DNA from: Nitrososphaerales archaeon TH5894
GTDB taxonomy: Archaea > Thermoproteota > Nitrososphaeria > Nitrososphaerales > Nitrososphaeraceae
Assembly: GCA_014523485.1 (NCBI GenBank)
Contig: JAATVK010000008.1
Span: 1-6,543 of the forward strand
Length of the DNA stretch: 6,543 nt
Direction of reading: 5' to 3'
Shown: one piece after another, positions 1 to 5,690 of the stretch
How positions within the stretch are numbered: position 1 is the first letter of the stretch
Layout of the letters: every line of letters starts with the position of its first letter
Notes under the pieces: model-generated
Databases searched by the model: none
Seen by the model: the letters and a program-made list of their open reading frames with translations, nothing else
What the model was told of the DNA's origin: nothing
Made by a program: the position numbers and the translations under genes

Positions 1-681
1 ATTTACAGAGGATTTTAAAGAATCAGGATCCTTTGAATTCAAGAAATAATGAGCTCCAAACTGTCTTACCTCATTCTCTTTCTCAGGATTAGACGAAAAA
101 GCTGTAACCTCACATCCCCACGCCTTAAGAAATTTTATCGCCAAGTGTCCCAAGCCGCCGATCCCAACTACCGCTACATGATTTGGTGGTTTTATATTAT
201 TTTGAACAATTGGATTGAAAACTGTTATTCCTCCACAAAATAATGGACCTGCAGTTTTAATATCTATATTTGCAGGTAATGGAAAAGCCCATACAGCTTG
301 ACATCGTACTTTATTAGCAAACCCACCGTATCGACCAACAATTACATCCTCACCTTTCAAACAGCGGTTATGATGTCCACTAGTACATTGGTCACAAATT
401 AAGCATGAGCGAGCACGCCAGCCTACACCTACATATTGCCCAATTTGTAAATGTTCTACCATATTACCGATTGCAGAGACTCTTCCAATAATTTCGTGTC
501 CAGGAACAAAGGGATATTGTGTTAAACCCCATTCATTATCAAGCATATGCAAGTCACTGTGACAAATACTACAATATTCAACATCAACTTCTACTTCGTC
601 AGATTTTAAAAGACCAATCTCATATTCAAATGGTTCAAGGTTTCCAGCTCTTTGATGAGCAGCATATGCTTGAATTTTCAT
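1..681 (-). CDS. Zinc-dependent alcohol dehydrogenase, NADP(H)-type (partial, 3' end beyond window)
   Basis: Medium-chain dehydrogenase of the cinnamyl-alcohol-dehydrogenase/YahK-like group, which reversibly reduces aldehydes to primary alcohols in the cytoplasm. The 227 codons present include the catalytic zinc ligands C40 (in CSICHSD), H62-E63 (in PGHEIIG) and C149 (in LFCGGITVF). The structural-zinc cysteines C93, C96, C99 and C107 and the Rossmann motif GIGGLGH at 173-179 are also present. Serines at 196-197 after the second strand suggest NADP(H) preference, by analogy with the family. Family members are about 330-350 residues, so roughly the last third is outside the window. The ATG at 681 is chosen because MKIQAYAAH matches the usual N-terminus and a TATA-like box lies 23-29 bases upstream. 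The frame stays open further upstream, with ATGs at 753 and 774, but these would add a 24- or 31-residue extension that the family lacks. Its physiological substrate cannot be told from sequence. Confidence 0.93.
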   Translation of the reverse strand, partial: MKIQAYAAHQRAGNLEPFEYEIGLLKSDEVEVDVEYCSICHSDLHMLDNEWGLTQYPFVPGHEIIGRVSAIGNMVEHLQIGQYVGVGWRARSCLICDQCTSGHHNRCLKGEDVIVGRYGGFANKVRCQAVWAFPLPANIDIKTAGPLFCGGITVFNPIVQNNIKPPNHVAVVGIGGLGHLAIKFLKAWGCEVTAFSSNPEKENEVRQFGAHYFLNSKDPDSLKSSVN

Positions 682-703
682 AGCATAACTTATCTTTACA
701 TGC

Positions 704-710
704 TTAAATA
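704..710 (-). promoter_or_regulatory. TATA-like box of the alcohol dehydrogenase gene
   Basis: On the minus strand this reads TATTTAA, 23-29 bases before the ATG at 681. That is where an archaeal TATA box lies when transcription starts at or next to the start codon. No ribosome binding site precedes the ATG, which supports a leaderless mRNA. The assignment is by position and composition only, and AT-rich DNA makes chance matches common. Confidence 0.45.
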
Positions 711-852
711 TGTTGAAGTATAGATAAAATGAGAATCTAAGGATTTTACTCATGCTAATTTGAAATACCTTCATTAATCTTATATAGATCTCATCTTCAA
801 AGTAATTTCATAGGCTTTTCTATATTTTTATCAAATAACAATTTACAAATAT

Positions 853-870
853 ATGACACCACCTTGTCAT
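853..870. repeat. Short inverted repeat (6-bp arms, 6-base spacer)
   Basis: ATGACA at 853-858 is followed by the spacer CCACCT and then TGTCAT at 865-870, giving exact 6-bp inverted arms. It could be an operator half-site pair or a small hairpin. It lies about 170 bases upstream of the dehydrogenase start, further than most archaeal repressor sites. Six-bp arms can arise by chance in a region this long. Confidence 0.3.
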
Positions 871-933
871 GCCTACTTATAGAATTCTCTTTTGGTAATC
901 ATTTTTTTTCACAGAACATATTTTTTACTTTAA

Positions 934-963
934 TCTCGACTATAATGATCATTACGATCGAGA
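934..963. promoter_or_regulatory. 30-bp imperfect palindrome, candidate operator
   Basis: The outer arms TCTCGA (934-939) and TCGAGA (958-963) and the perfect 12-bp core TAATGATCATTA (943-954) share the same centre. Thus 24 of 30 positions obey dyad symmetry, with only three symmetric pairs broken. This size and symmetry fit a site for a dimeric or tetrameric DNA-binding protein. The palindrome has no unpaired central spacer, which argues against a dif-like XerA site (two 11-bp arms around a 6-bp spacer). It lies 253 bases from the dehydrogenase start and 186 bases from the TTG at 1149, so which gene it serves is unclear. Confidence 0.45.
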
Positions 964-1115
964 ATGCAAGATAAGAAATAATAACATTAAGTAGTAGGAA
1001 TAGAACCTTATCAATCTTTTAAATTAGCAATAATATGAATAACTAAATTAAAAAATTGTAAATAATAAATTAAAATGAAAATGTACTACAAACGATTGCA
1101 ATGTAAACATCAAAA

Positions 1116-1128
1116 TAATTAATTAAAT
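1116..1128 (+). promoter_or_regulatory. Possible TATA-like box of the small cysteine-rich protein gene
   Basis: TAATTAATTAAAT lies 21-33 bases before the TTG at 1149, the spacing expected for a leaderless archaeal transcript. It is a weak call because the surrounding 100 bases are nearly all A and T. Confidence 0.3.
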
Positions 1129-1148
1129 TCCCATTACATTTAGTAAAG

Positions 1149-1334
1149 TTGAGCTGTAAAGGATATTGTAGTAAATATGGTAGCAAAAAAGGAGGAAAAT
1201 ACTCTTTATATGCTCAAAATTTTAAACGATGTACAGAATGTGCTATTTATATAAAATATGATGGAAATAGGTGCCCATGCTGTAAATATCCATTGCGGAC
1301 CAAGAGAAGATCAAAAGATTTATCTAATAAATAG
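1149..1334 (+). CDS. Small cysteine-rich (zinc-ribbon-like) protein, thaumarchaeal type
   Basis: A 61-residue basic protein with no assigned function. Cysteines sit at C3 and C7 (C-x3-C), C28 and C31 (CTEC) and C42, C44 and C45 (CPCC), a pattern that would bind one or two zinc ions. The central part (RCTECAIYIKYDG, then RCPCCKYPLRTK) closely resembles short uncharacterised proteins I recall from many Nitrososphaerota genomes, where the segment reads roughly RCQxCEIxIKW...CPCCGYRLRT. The basic C-terminal tail (KRRSKDLSNK) would suit nucleic-acid binding, but that is inference. The start is TTG: no ATG or GTG is available between the upstream in-frame stop at 1116-1118 and the first conserved cysteine, and MSCKG agrees with the usual N-terminus. 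It ends 81 bases before the prenyltransferase gene on the same strand and is probably functionally unrelated to it. Confidence 0.82.
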   Translation: MSCKGYCSKYGSKKGGKYSLYAQNFKRCTECAIYIKYDGNRCPCCKYPLRTKRRSKDLSNK

Positions 1335-1415
1335 GGTTTTATTCTTGAAGTGTATAAGGATTTAATACTATGACGTTTTATCTCATTGTTGCAATCAATG
1401 GGAATCGATTAATCA

Positions 1416-2309
1416 ATGTCATCATCAACTATATTAAATTATTTTAAATTAGTACGTATCCCAAATATTTTTACTACTATTTCCAACATTCTCTTGGGTT
1501 ATATTTTCTTTACTAGTATAGACCATTTTGATTATTTTGATATTTTTAAATTAATTTCAATATCCATTTTTTTATATATTGGTGGTATGATATTAAATGA
1601 TTATTGTGATATAAAAATAGATAAGAAGGAAAGACCTTGGCGTCCTTTACCATCTAATCAAATATCAAAAAAAAATGCTTTAATTATAACATTTATATCT
1701 TTTTTATACTCTCTAACTATTTCGTTTATTATAGGATGGTATACATTTATAATTACTTTAATTATGGTCACTTTAATTTTTTCATATAACAGATTTTTAA
1801 AAAATACAATCTGTGGATCTATTAACATGGGGATTATAAGAAGCTTAAATGTCCTTTTAGGAGCTAGTCAATCTATATTTCTAATAGGAGATATATTTGA
1901 TACTCTTTTTTTTATTCCATTATTATCCGAATTTTTATACGTAAGTGCCATTACTATGTTAAGTCAGAATGAAACAAAAGACTTTTTCCGCACTCTTTGG
2001 AATAGCCTTCCATTCATAATTATATATGTTCTCATATCTTCTCTAGGTCTCTTTATAATTATGGGCACATTCAGGTATGACTGCTTAATTCCATTAATAA
2101 TATTTGTTTGTTTTATAATTTATTCGCACATAAGTTTGTGTAAAAAAATAGCAACTACTCAAAAATCTGTATCTCAGTTAATAACTATGATAGTTATTCT
2201 AGATAGCATTTTCATAACTGATGCTTTAGGCGTTTATTATAGCCTTATTTTAGCTTTAATATTAATAACTCCTATCATTTTTTTATCAAGGAAAGTCTAT
2301 ATGAGTTGA
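1416..2309 (+). CDS. eboC: UbiA-family membrane prenyltransferase, EboC-like
   Basis: An integral membrane protein of 297 residues, the usual UbiA length, with about eight or nine hydrophobic segments starting near residues 18-33, 45-60 and 87-106. UbiA enzymes join a polyprenyl diphosphate to an acceptor at the membrane. The first Asp-rich motif is intact: N61-D62-x2-D65-x3-D69, followed by KERPWRPLPS (71-80). That ERPxRPxPS string, the LYIGG stretch before the motif, and the segment from Y124 to G149 (YNRFLK, then NMGIIRSLNVLLG) resemble the EboC subgroup as I remember it. The second canonical Asp motif is absent; its place seems to be taken by LSQNETKD (182-189), leaving only E186 and D189. 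The ATG at 1416 is the only possible start, since a TAA lies two codons upstream at 1410-1412. It is followed 93 bases later by the phosphodiesterase gene. The UbiA assignment is firm; EboC is likely; prenyl donor and acceptor are unknown. Confidence 0.85.
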   Translation: MSSSTILNYFKLVRIPNIFTTISNILLGYIFFTSIDHFDYFDIFKLISISIFLYIGGMILNDYCDIKIDKKERPWRPLPSNQISKKNALIITFISFLYSLTISFIIGWYTFIITLIMVTLIFSYNRFLKNTICGSINMGIIRSLNVLLGASQSIFLIGDIFDTLFFIPLLSEFLYVSAITMLSQNETKDFFRTLWNSLPFIIIYVLISSLGLFIIMGTFRYDCLIPLIIFVCFIIYSHISLCKKIATTQKSVSQLITMIVILDSIFITDALGVYYSLILALILITPIIFLSRKVYMS

Positions 2310-2313
2310 ATAA

Positions 2314-2342
2314 GTTTTAGATCATTTTAAAGTCACTAAAAC
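2314..2342. repeat. Inverted repeat after the prenyltransferase gene
   Basis: GTTTTAG (2314-2320) and CTAAAAC (2336-2342) are exact 7-bp complementary arms separated by 15 bases, starting five bases after the stop codon. The transcript could form a weak, AU-rich hairpin. Archaeal termination relies mainly on U-tracts rather than hairpins, so a terminator role is doubtful. It might instead affect mRNA stability, or be chance. Confidence 0.25.
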
Positions 2343-2370
2343 CATCAGCTTTTGAATTAGTATTAACATA

Positions 2371-2380
2371 TTATTTAAAT
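2371..2380 (+). promoter_or_regulatory. TATA-like box of the phosphodiesterase gene
   Basis: TTATTTAAAT lies 23-32 bases before the ATG at 2403 and is a good match to archaeal TATA elements at leaderless spacing. No Shine-Dalgarno sequence precedes that ATG. It suggests this gene has its own promoter despite following the prenyltransferase gene by only 93 bases. Confidence 0.5.
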
Positions 2381-2402
2381 TACTCATTGCTTAAATCTGT
2401 TT

Positions 2403-3734
2403 ATGATTGAACATGTTATCGTTATTGATATTGTTGGTTTAGAAGAAAAACATCTTAATTCTAGGTTACTTCCAACTATTTCTGCATTAGCTGAAAAAGG
2501 TGAATCATCTAAAATAAAGCCTGTTTTTCCAGCAGTCACATCTACAGTACAAACAAGCATTTTGTCTGGAGAGTATCCCAATAGACATGGTATAATTTCT
2601 AATGGATTTATGGATCGAGATACTTATAATGTATTATTTTGGGAACAATATAGTAGTTTAGTAAAGGTACCACGTATTTGGGATTTTATAAAAAATAAGA
2701 ATATTAATTTTAAAATAGCTGTTCTGTTTTGGCAAAATTCTTTATATGCAAATTCGGATATCATTATAACTCCAAAGCCCATTCATTTAGAAAATGAAAT
2801 GAAAATGTGGTGTTATTCCAAACCGGTAGGATATTATGAAAAAATAGTCGAACAAATTGGAGAATTTGATCTTTCTTCATATTGGGGACCATTCGCTTCT
2901 AGCTTATCAAGTGAATGGATTACAAAAGCAGCTCAATATACCATAGAAAAAAATAAACCAAATTTTATGTTTACATATATACCACATATTGATTATTCTG
3001 CTCAGCGTTTTGGAAAAGAGAGTAATCAAGTTTCTGAGGATCTAGTTTTGGCAGACAATATTGTAGAAAAAATAATAGATTCAACAAAAAAGAGTCAAAT
3101 TTATGAAAATACACAATTTATTATATTTTCAGAATATTCTTTTAATGATGTTAATGGTGCAATTCCCATAAATATTATTTTTAGAAATAACGGTCTTTTA
3201 AATGTGAGAAAAATTGGAGACAAAGAATATGTCGATTTCGAATATAGTAAAGCATTTGCGGTAGTAGATCATCAAATAGCAAATATTTATCTACAATCTT
3301 CTCGAGATAAAGAAAGAATTGTAGATATTTTAAAAAATATTTCAGATATCGATATTATAATGACCGAAGCAGAAAAGAAATTTTTTAATATTGATCATGA
3401 ACGAGCAGGTGATATTATCGTTGTCGCTAATCGTGATAAATGGTTTAGTTATTACTGGTGGTATGAAGAAAATATGGCGCCTTCTTTTACTAGGATGGTA
3501 GATATTCATAGAAAACCTGGATATGATCCGTTGGAACTATTTATAGATCCTAAAAAAAGGTCAATTCCTTTTGATACAGGATTACTAAAGGGATCACATG
3601 GAAGACCAGTTAATATGATGACACAAGAGGGCTATTCGGTTTATGTATCAAATGTTCGATCTAATCTGCCCAAAGACGCATCGAATTCATTAGACGTCGT
3701 TCAAATAGGAAAATATCTTATGAATATACTTTAA
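2403..3734 (+). CDS. Alkaline-phosphatase-superfamily phosphodiesterase/nucleotide pyrophosphatase-like protein (EboF-like)
   Basis: A 443-residue protein of the type I phosphodiesterase/nucleotide pyrophosphatase family, whose members use zinc and a threonine nucleophile to hydrolyse phosphodiesters or pyrophosphates. Visible are D9 (VIDIVGL), the nucleophile region PAVTSTVQTSILSG (43-56) with T46 as candidate nucleophile, HGIISN (62-67), D197 in YIPHIDYSAQRFG, DHERAGDIIVVA (331-342), DIHRKPGYDP (367-376) and GSHGRP (397-402) with H399. Two canonical metal ligands differ: the His of D-x3-H is Q201, and the usual S-D-H triad is S243-E244-Y245. From memory, this LPHxDYxxQRxG plus SEYG pattern is normal for the branch found in ebo clusters, so the protein is probably functional rather than decayed. 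No signal peptide or membrane segment is seen, so it should be cytoplasmic. Its start is an ATG, and 22 bases separate it from the epimerase gene. The substrate is unknown; an exact EboF assignment needs a tree. Confidence 0.85.
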   Translation: MIEHVIVIDIVGLEEKHLNSRLLPTISALAEKGESSKIKPVFPAVTSTVQTSILSGEYPNRHGIISNGFMDRDTYNVLFWEQYSSLVKVPRIWDFIKNKNINFKIAVLFWQNSLYANSDIIITPKPIHLENEMKMWCYSKPVGYYEKIVEQIGEFDLSSYWGPFASSLSSEWITKAAQYTIEKNKPNFMFTYIPHIDYSAQRFGKESNQVSEDLVLADNIVEKIIDSTKKSQIYENTQFIIFSEYSFNDVNGAIPINIIFRNNGLLNVRKIGDKEYVDFEYSKAFAVVDHQIANIYLQSSRDKERIVDILKNISDIDIIMTEAEKKFFNIDHERAGDIIVVANRDKWFSYYWWYEENMAPSFTRMVDIHRKPGYDPLELFIDPKKRSIPFDTGLLKGSHGRPVNMMTQEGYSVYVSNVRSNLPKDASNSLDVVQIGKYLMNIL

Positions 3735-3756
3735 TTATACTTATATAGTGATTTAA

Positions 3757-4593
3757 TTGGTAAACTTTTCAATAACTATTGATTCATTCACAAAAATAAA
3801 ATCATTAGAAAATACAATTAAAACTTTAGTAGAATTAGGTATAAATAATATTGAACTTTCTGGCGATCCTTCAAATTTTTATTCACAGAAAAAATTAGAA
3901 CTCCTCAATACTTTTAGCATTTCTGTTCTTGGTGTAACTGGTAAATGGACAAGCTCAAAAGGAAAGATGACGCCGATTCTACTTACTTCTGATCACCAGA
4001 TTCTATCTTATTCAAAAAATTATATAAAAGAGTGTGTAAAAATGTGTAATTTTTTTGGGGGGTCATTTTTTAATGTCTGTTTATTATCAAATTATGATCT
4101 AAAAATAGATTCAAATCATGAAATGATCCCAAATAAAGAAAAAAAGAAATTACTCAAAAAATCAGTAAGTATATTATCAGATCTTACTAGTTTTTCAAAG
4201 GATTTTGGAGTATACCTTTTGCTAGAACCATTAAATAGGTATTCTACACCCTTTTGTTGTAATGTAGCAGATGCAATATATGTTACATCCTCTATTAATA
4301 ATGAGTATTTTTCCATCCTATTGGATACTTACCATATGAATATTGAAGAAATGGATTTTTCTGATAGTATCACAAAGTCAAAAAATTTTTTAAAACATAT
4401 TCATTTTGCAGATAACAACAGAAAAATGCCGGGATTAGGTCATATTAATTTTAATTCTATATTAAAAACATTAAAGATGATACAATATAATAATTACATT
4501 GGTTTGGAACCTGTACTAGATATAAATTATAAAGATGAAATCGCTCAAGGGTTATATTTTTTAAACAAACTTTGTAACAAGTATAAGATGTGA
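3757..4593 (+). CDS. Sugar-phosphate isomerase/epimerase, TIM-barrel (xylose isomerase-like/AP endonuclease 2 fold)
   Basis: A 278-residue TIM-barrel protein resembling ketose 3-epimerases and related isomerases, which interconvert sugars or cyclitols with a divalent metal through an enediolate. The expected metal ligands are all visible: E157 in LLLEPLNRY, D190 with H193 in LLDTYHMN, H216 in HIHFAD and E251 in GLEPV. The loop MPGLGHINF (224-232) is also typical. N-terminal FSITIDSF and NNIELSG form the first barrel strands. The start is TTG at 3757, immediately after an in-frame TAA (3754-3756), so no earlier start is possible and VNFSI must be near the true N-terminus. It lies 22 bases after the phosphodiesterase stop, which suggests co-transcription. 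The classical EboE protein has the same general fold but, as I recall, is about 100 residues longer, so positional equivalence does not prove orthology. The sequence carries a T7-G6 run (4050-4062) within the frame. Confidence 0.85.
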   Translation: MVNFSITIDSFTKIKSLENTIKTLVELGINNIELSGDPSNFYSQKKLELLNTFSISVLGVTGKWTSSKGKMTPILLTSDHQILSYSKNYIKECVKMCNFFGGSFFNVCLLSNYDLKIDSNHEMIPNKEKKKLLKKSVSILSDLTSFSKDFGVYLLLEPLNRYSTPFCCNVADAIYVTSSINNEYFSILLDTYHMNIEEMDFSDSITKSKNFLKHIHFADNNRKMPGLGHINFNSILKTLKMIQYNNYIGLEPVLDINYKDEIAQGLYFLNKLCNKYKM

Positions 4594-4615
4594 TATTGTT
4601 GAGTAGTAAGGGTTG

Positions 4616-4630
4616 TTTTGAAAAAGTAAA
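4616..4630 (-). terminator. Possible T-rich terminator of the regulator gene
   Basis: Directly after the regulator stop codon the minus strand reads TTTACTTTTTCAAAA. A short T-tract like this is the usual form of archaeal intrinsic terminator. The convergent spacer between the epimerase and regulator genes is only 37 bases. No comparable T-tract follows the epimerase gene on the plus strand within that spacer, so its transcript may run into the antisense of the regulator. Confidence 0.35.
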
Positions 4631-5548
4631 TTAAAATTTAGTCCTAATTTGTTTGATCAATTCTTCTAACCATATAATTAATGAAGTGAGATCTGAAGCA
4701 ATAAAATCAAATTTTAAATCCTTTGTCAAATTTAATATTTCTGGCTTTACAAATAAAACTATTTTTATAATCTCGGTCATTTTTCTTTTTATATAATCAG
4801 CAGTACTCATTAAAAACTTCAGAGAACTTTCATCTGAACAACATAAAAAAATAACTTTTGTACCTTTCTTATGAGACCAAAATTTAGTTATATGTCTTTG
4901 TAAATCAATATCAAAAAAAGGATCTATATGTTGTCCTATATTTCCAAGATATATAGTATCACAATTTGAAACTTCTGAGACTAATGATAGTATCTTCGAA
5001 TATAATATCTGATCTTCATTGCCAGCAATAAAAATATTATGAATATTTTTATTGTACTCAATATTTTTATAATGTATTTCAATTACACTTAAAAGGTCAA
5101 ATAATAAGTTATTCAAATAAATAAGCTCGGTTTTACCTAACCTACCTCTGTTATAAATTTCATTGATAGTATTTAATGAGGGAATAATTATTTCCTTTAA
5201 AACTTTTGAAATTTCACTTTCCGAATAAATAATATTAAGTAATATTTTACTTGATTCTCTTTTATTATATCCAAGCAATGCAGTCAAAAATTTTTGTTGT
5301 ACGTGAATATAATTCAAAGGAAATTCTATATCGTCTACACCGGATTCTCTTGTCCATACATTAATTGAACCAATTTTTTTCTTTTTTATTAAACCGATTG
5401 CTGATAAAACGTTAAGATATTTTGTTATTGTCATTCTATTAACATGAATGGCATCAGCCAATTCCATACTAGACATTCCTTCTTCATGGTTACCCAATGT
5501 TTCAATGACTTTATTTTTTATTTCATCGATTGTGTATCGTCTATACAA
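4631..5548 (-). CDS. Winged-helix regulator with a C-terminal B12-binding-like domain
   Basis: A 305-residue probable transcription regulator. Residues 1-68 form a winged helix: a positioning helix, the helix-turn-helix SMELADAIHVNRMTITKYLNVL (27-48) and a wing ending KKKKIGSINVWT (55-66). Residues from about 80 to 165 are helical and contain IYNRGRLGKTEL (131-142), resembling the helical cap of B12-binding modules (usually IYxxGxLxxxxE). Residues about 170-305 alternate strands and helices, with IFIAGNED (172-179), TIYLGNIG (198-205) and KVIFLCC (231-237), like the B12-binding Rossmann-type domain. The D-x-H-x-x-G motif that supplies the cobalt-binding histidine is missing at GNEDQILYSK (176-185), so cobalamin binding is doubtful; the domain may sense another ligand. 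The start is TTG at 5548; no in-frame ATG or GTG lies upstream nearby, and the next ATG is at residue 25, inside the DNA-binding domain. It is divergent from argG (142 bases) and convergent with the epimerase gene. The regulated target is unknown. Confidence 0.78.
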   Translation of the reverse strand: MYRRYTIDEIKNKVIETLGNHEEGMSSMELADAIHVNRMTITKYLNVLSAIGLIKKKKIGSINVWTRESGVDDIEFPLNYIHVQQKFLTALLGYNKRESSKILLNIIYSESEISKVLKEIIIPSLNTINEIYNRGRLGKTELIYLNNLLFDLLSVIEIHYKNIEYNKNIHNIFIAGNEDQILYSKILSLVSEVSNCDTIYLGNIGQHIDPFFDIDLQRHITKFWSHKKGTKVIFLCCSDESSLKFLMSTADYIKRKMTEIIKIVLFVKPEILNLTKDLKFDFIASDLTSLIIWLEELIKQIRTKF

Positions 5549-5567
5549 ATTATCAACTATATAATTG

Positions 5568-5575
5568 ATAAAATA
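5568..5575 (-). promoter_or_regulatory. Possible TATA-like box of the regulator gene
   Basis: On the minus strand this reads TATTTTAT, 20-27 bases before the TTG at 5548, close to leaderless spacing. A second AT-rich element (AATTATATAG, 5557-5566) is too near the start codon unless translation begins further downstream. This is a position-based call. Confidence 0.35.
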
Positions 5576-5618
5576 GCATTTATCATTTTTTGTTATAATT
5601 TTTTTAGTTGCAAAATTT

Positions 5619-5632
5619 AATTTAGCTAAATT
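5619..5632. promoter_or_regulatory. 14-bp perfect palindrome between divergent regulator and argG promoters
   Basis: AATTTAGCTAAATT is a perfect dyad centred at 5625.5. A 9-base direct repeat, AAATTTAAT, overlaps it and occurs at 5613-5621 and 5628-5636. The site sits about 71 bases upstream of the regulator start and 59 bases before the argG ATG, outside both TATA-like boxes. It could be an operator for the winged-helix regulator or for an arginine-responsive factor. AT-rich background raises the chance of coincidence. Confidence 0.35.
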
Positions 5633-5658
5633 TAATGATTAACCGAATACAAAAACAT

Positions 5659-5669
5659 AAATATAATAA
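5659..5669 (+). promoter_or_regulatory. TATA-like box of argG
   Basis: AAATATAATAA lies 22-32 bases before the argG ATG, the expected place for an archaeal TATA box driving a leaderless transcript. No Shine-Dalgarno sequence precedes the ATG, which agrees with leaderless initiation. Confidence 0.5.
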
Positions 5670-5690
5670 CTATATTCGCAACGGCTAACA

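Larger units (their letters stand above)
682..1148. other. Intergenic region without a recognisable gene (about 470 bases)
   Basis: No convincing reading frame, tRNA or known RNA gene is visible on either strand. The region lies between the starts of two divergent genes: the dehydrogenase leftward and the small cysteine-rich protein rightward. It contains the dehydrogenase TATA-like box, a short inverted repeat at 853-870, T-rich tracts on the plus strand at 902-909 and 921-926, and the 30-bp dyad at 934-963. The rest is low-complexity AT-rich sequence. An unrecognised small RNA cannot be excluded. Confidence 0.6.

Noticed and set aside
49..243. Plus-strand open frame of 64 codons
   Set aside because: It lies antisense within the clearly conserved alcohol dehydrogenase gene and its product resembles nothing.
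682..774. N-terminal extension of the alcohol dehydrogenase from in-frame ATGs at 753 or 774
   Set aside because: The frame is open by chance in AT-rich DNA; the added residues look like a hydrophobic leader but the enzyme family is cytosolic and begins at the MKIQAYA equivalent, and the extension would bury the well-placed TATA-like box.
934..963. Archaeal dif/XerA recombination site
   Set aside because: dif sites have two 11-bp arms around a 6-bp spacer; here the symmetric core runs through the centre and the breaks are off-centre.
682..1148. CRISPR array, tRNA or insertion-sequence ends in the long intergenic region
   Set aside because: No regularly spaced repeats, cloverleaf or terminal inverted repeats with target duplications could be found by eye.
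1398..1412. Four-codon upstream reading frame (ATG ending at TAA) before the prenyltransferase gene
   Set aside because: It is too short and without any supporting sequence; it only shows that the prenyltransferase cannot start earlier than 1416.
2384..2581. Minus-strand open frame of 65 codons
   Set aside because: It is antisense to the conserved N-terminus of the phosphodiesterase, with no family features.
4116..4316. Minus-strand open frame of 66 codons
   Set aside because: It is antisense to the epimerase gene through its E157 metal-binding region.
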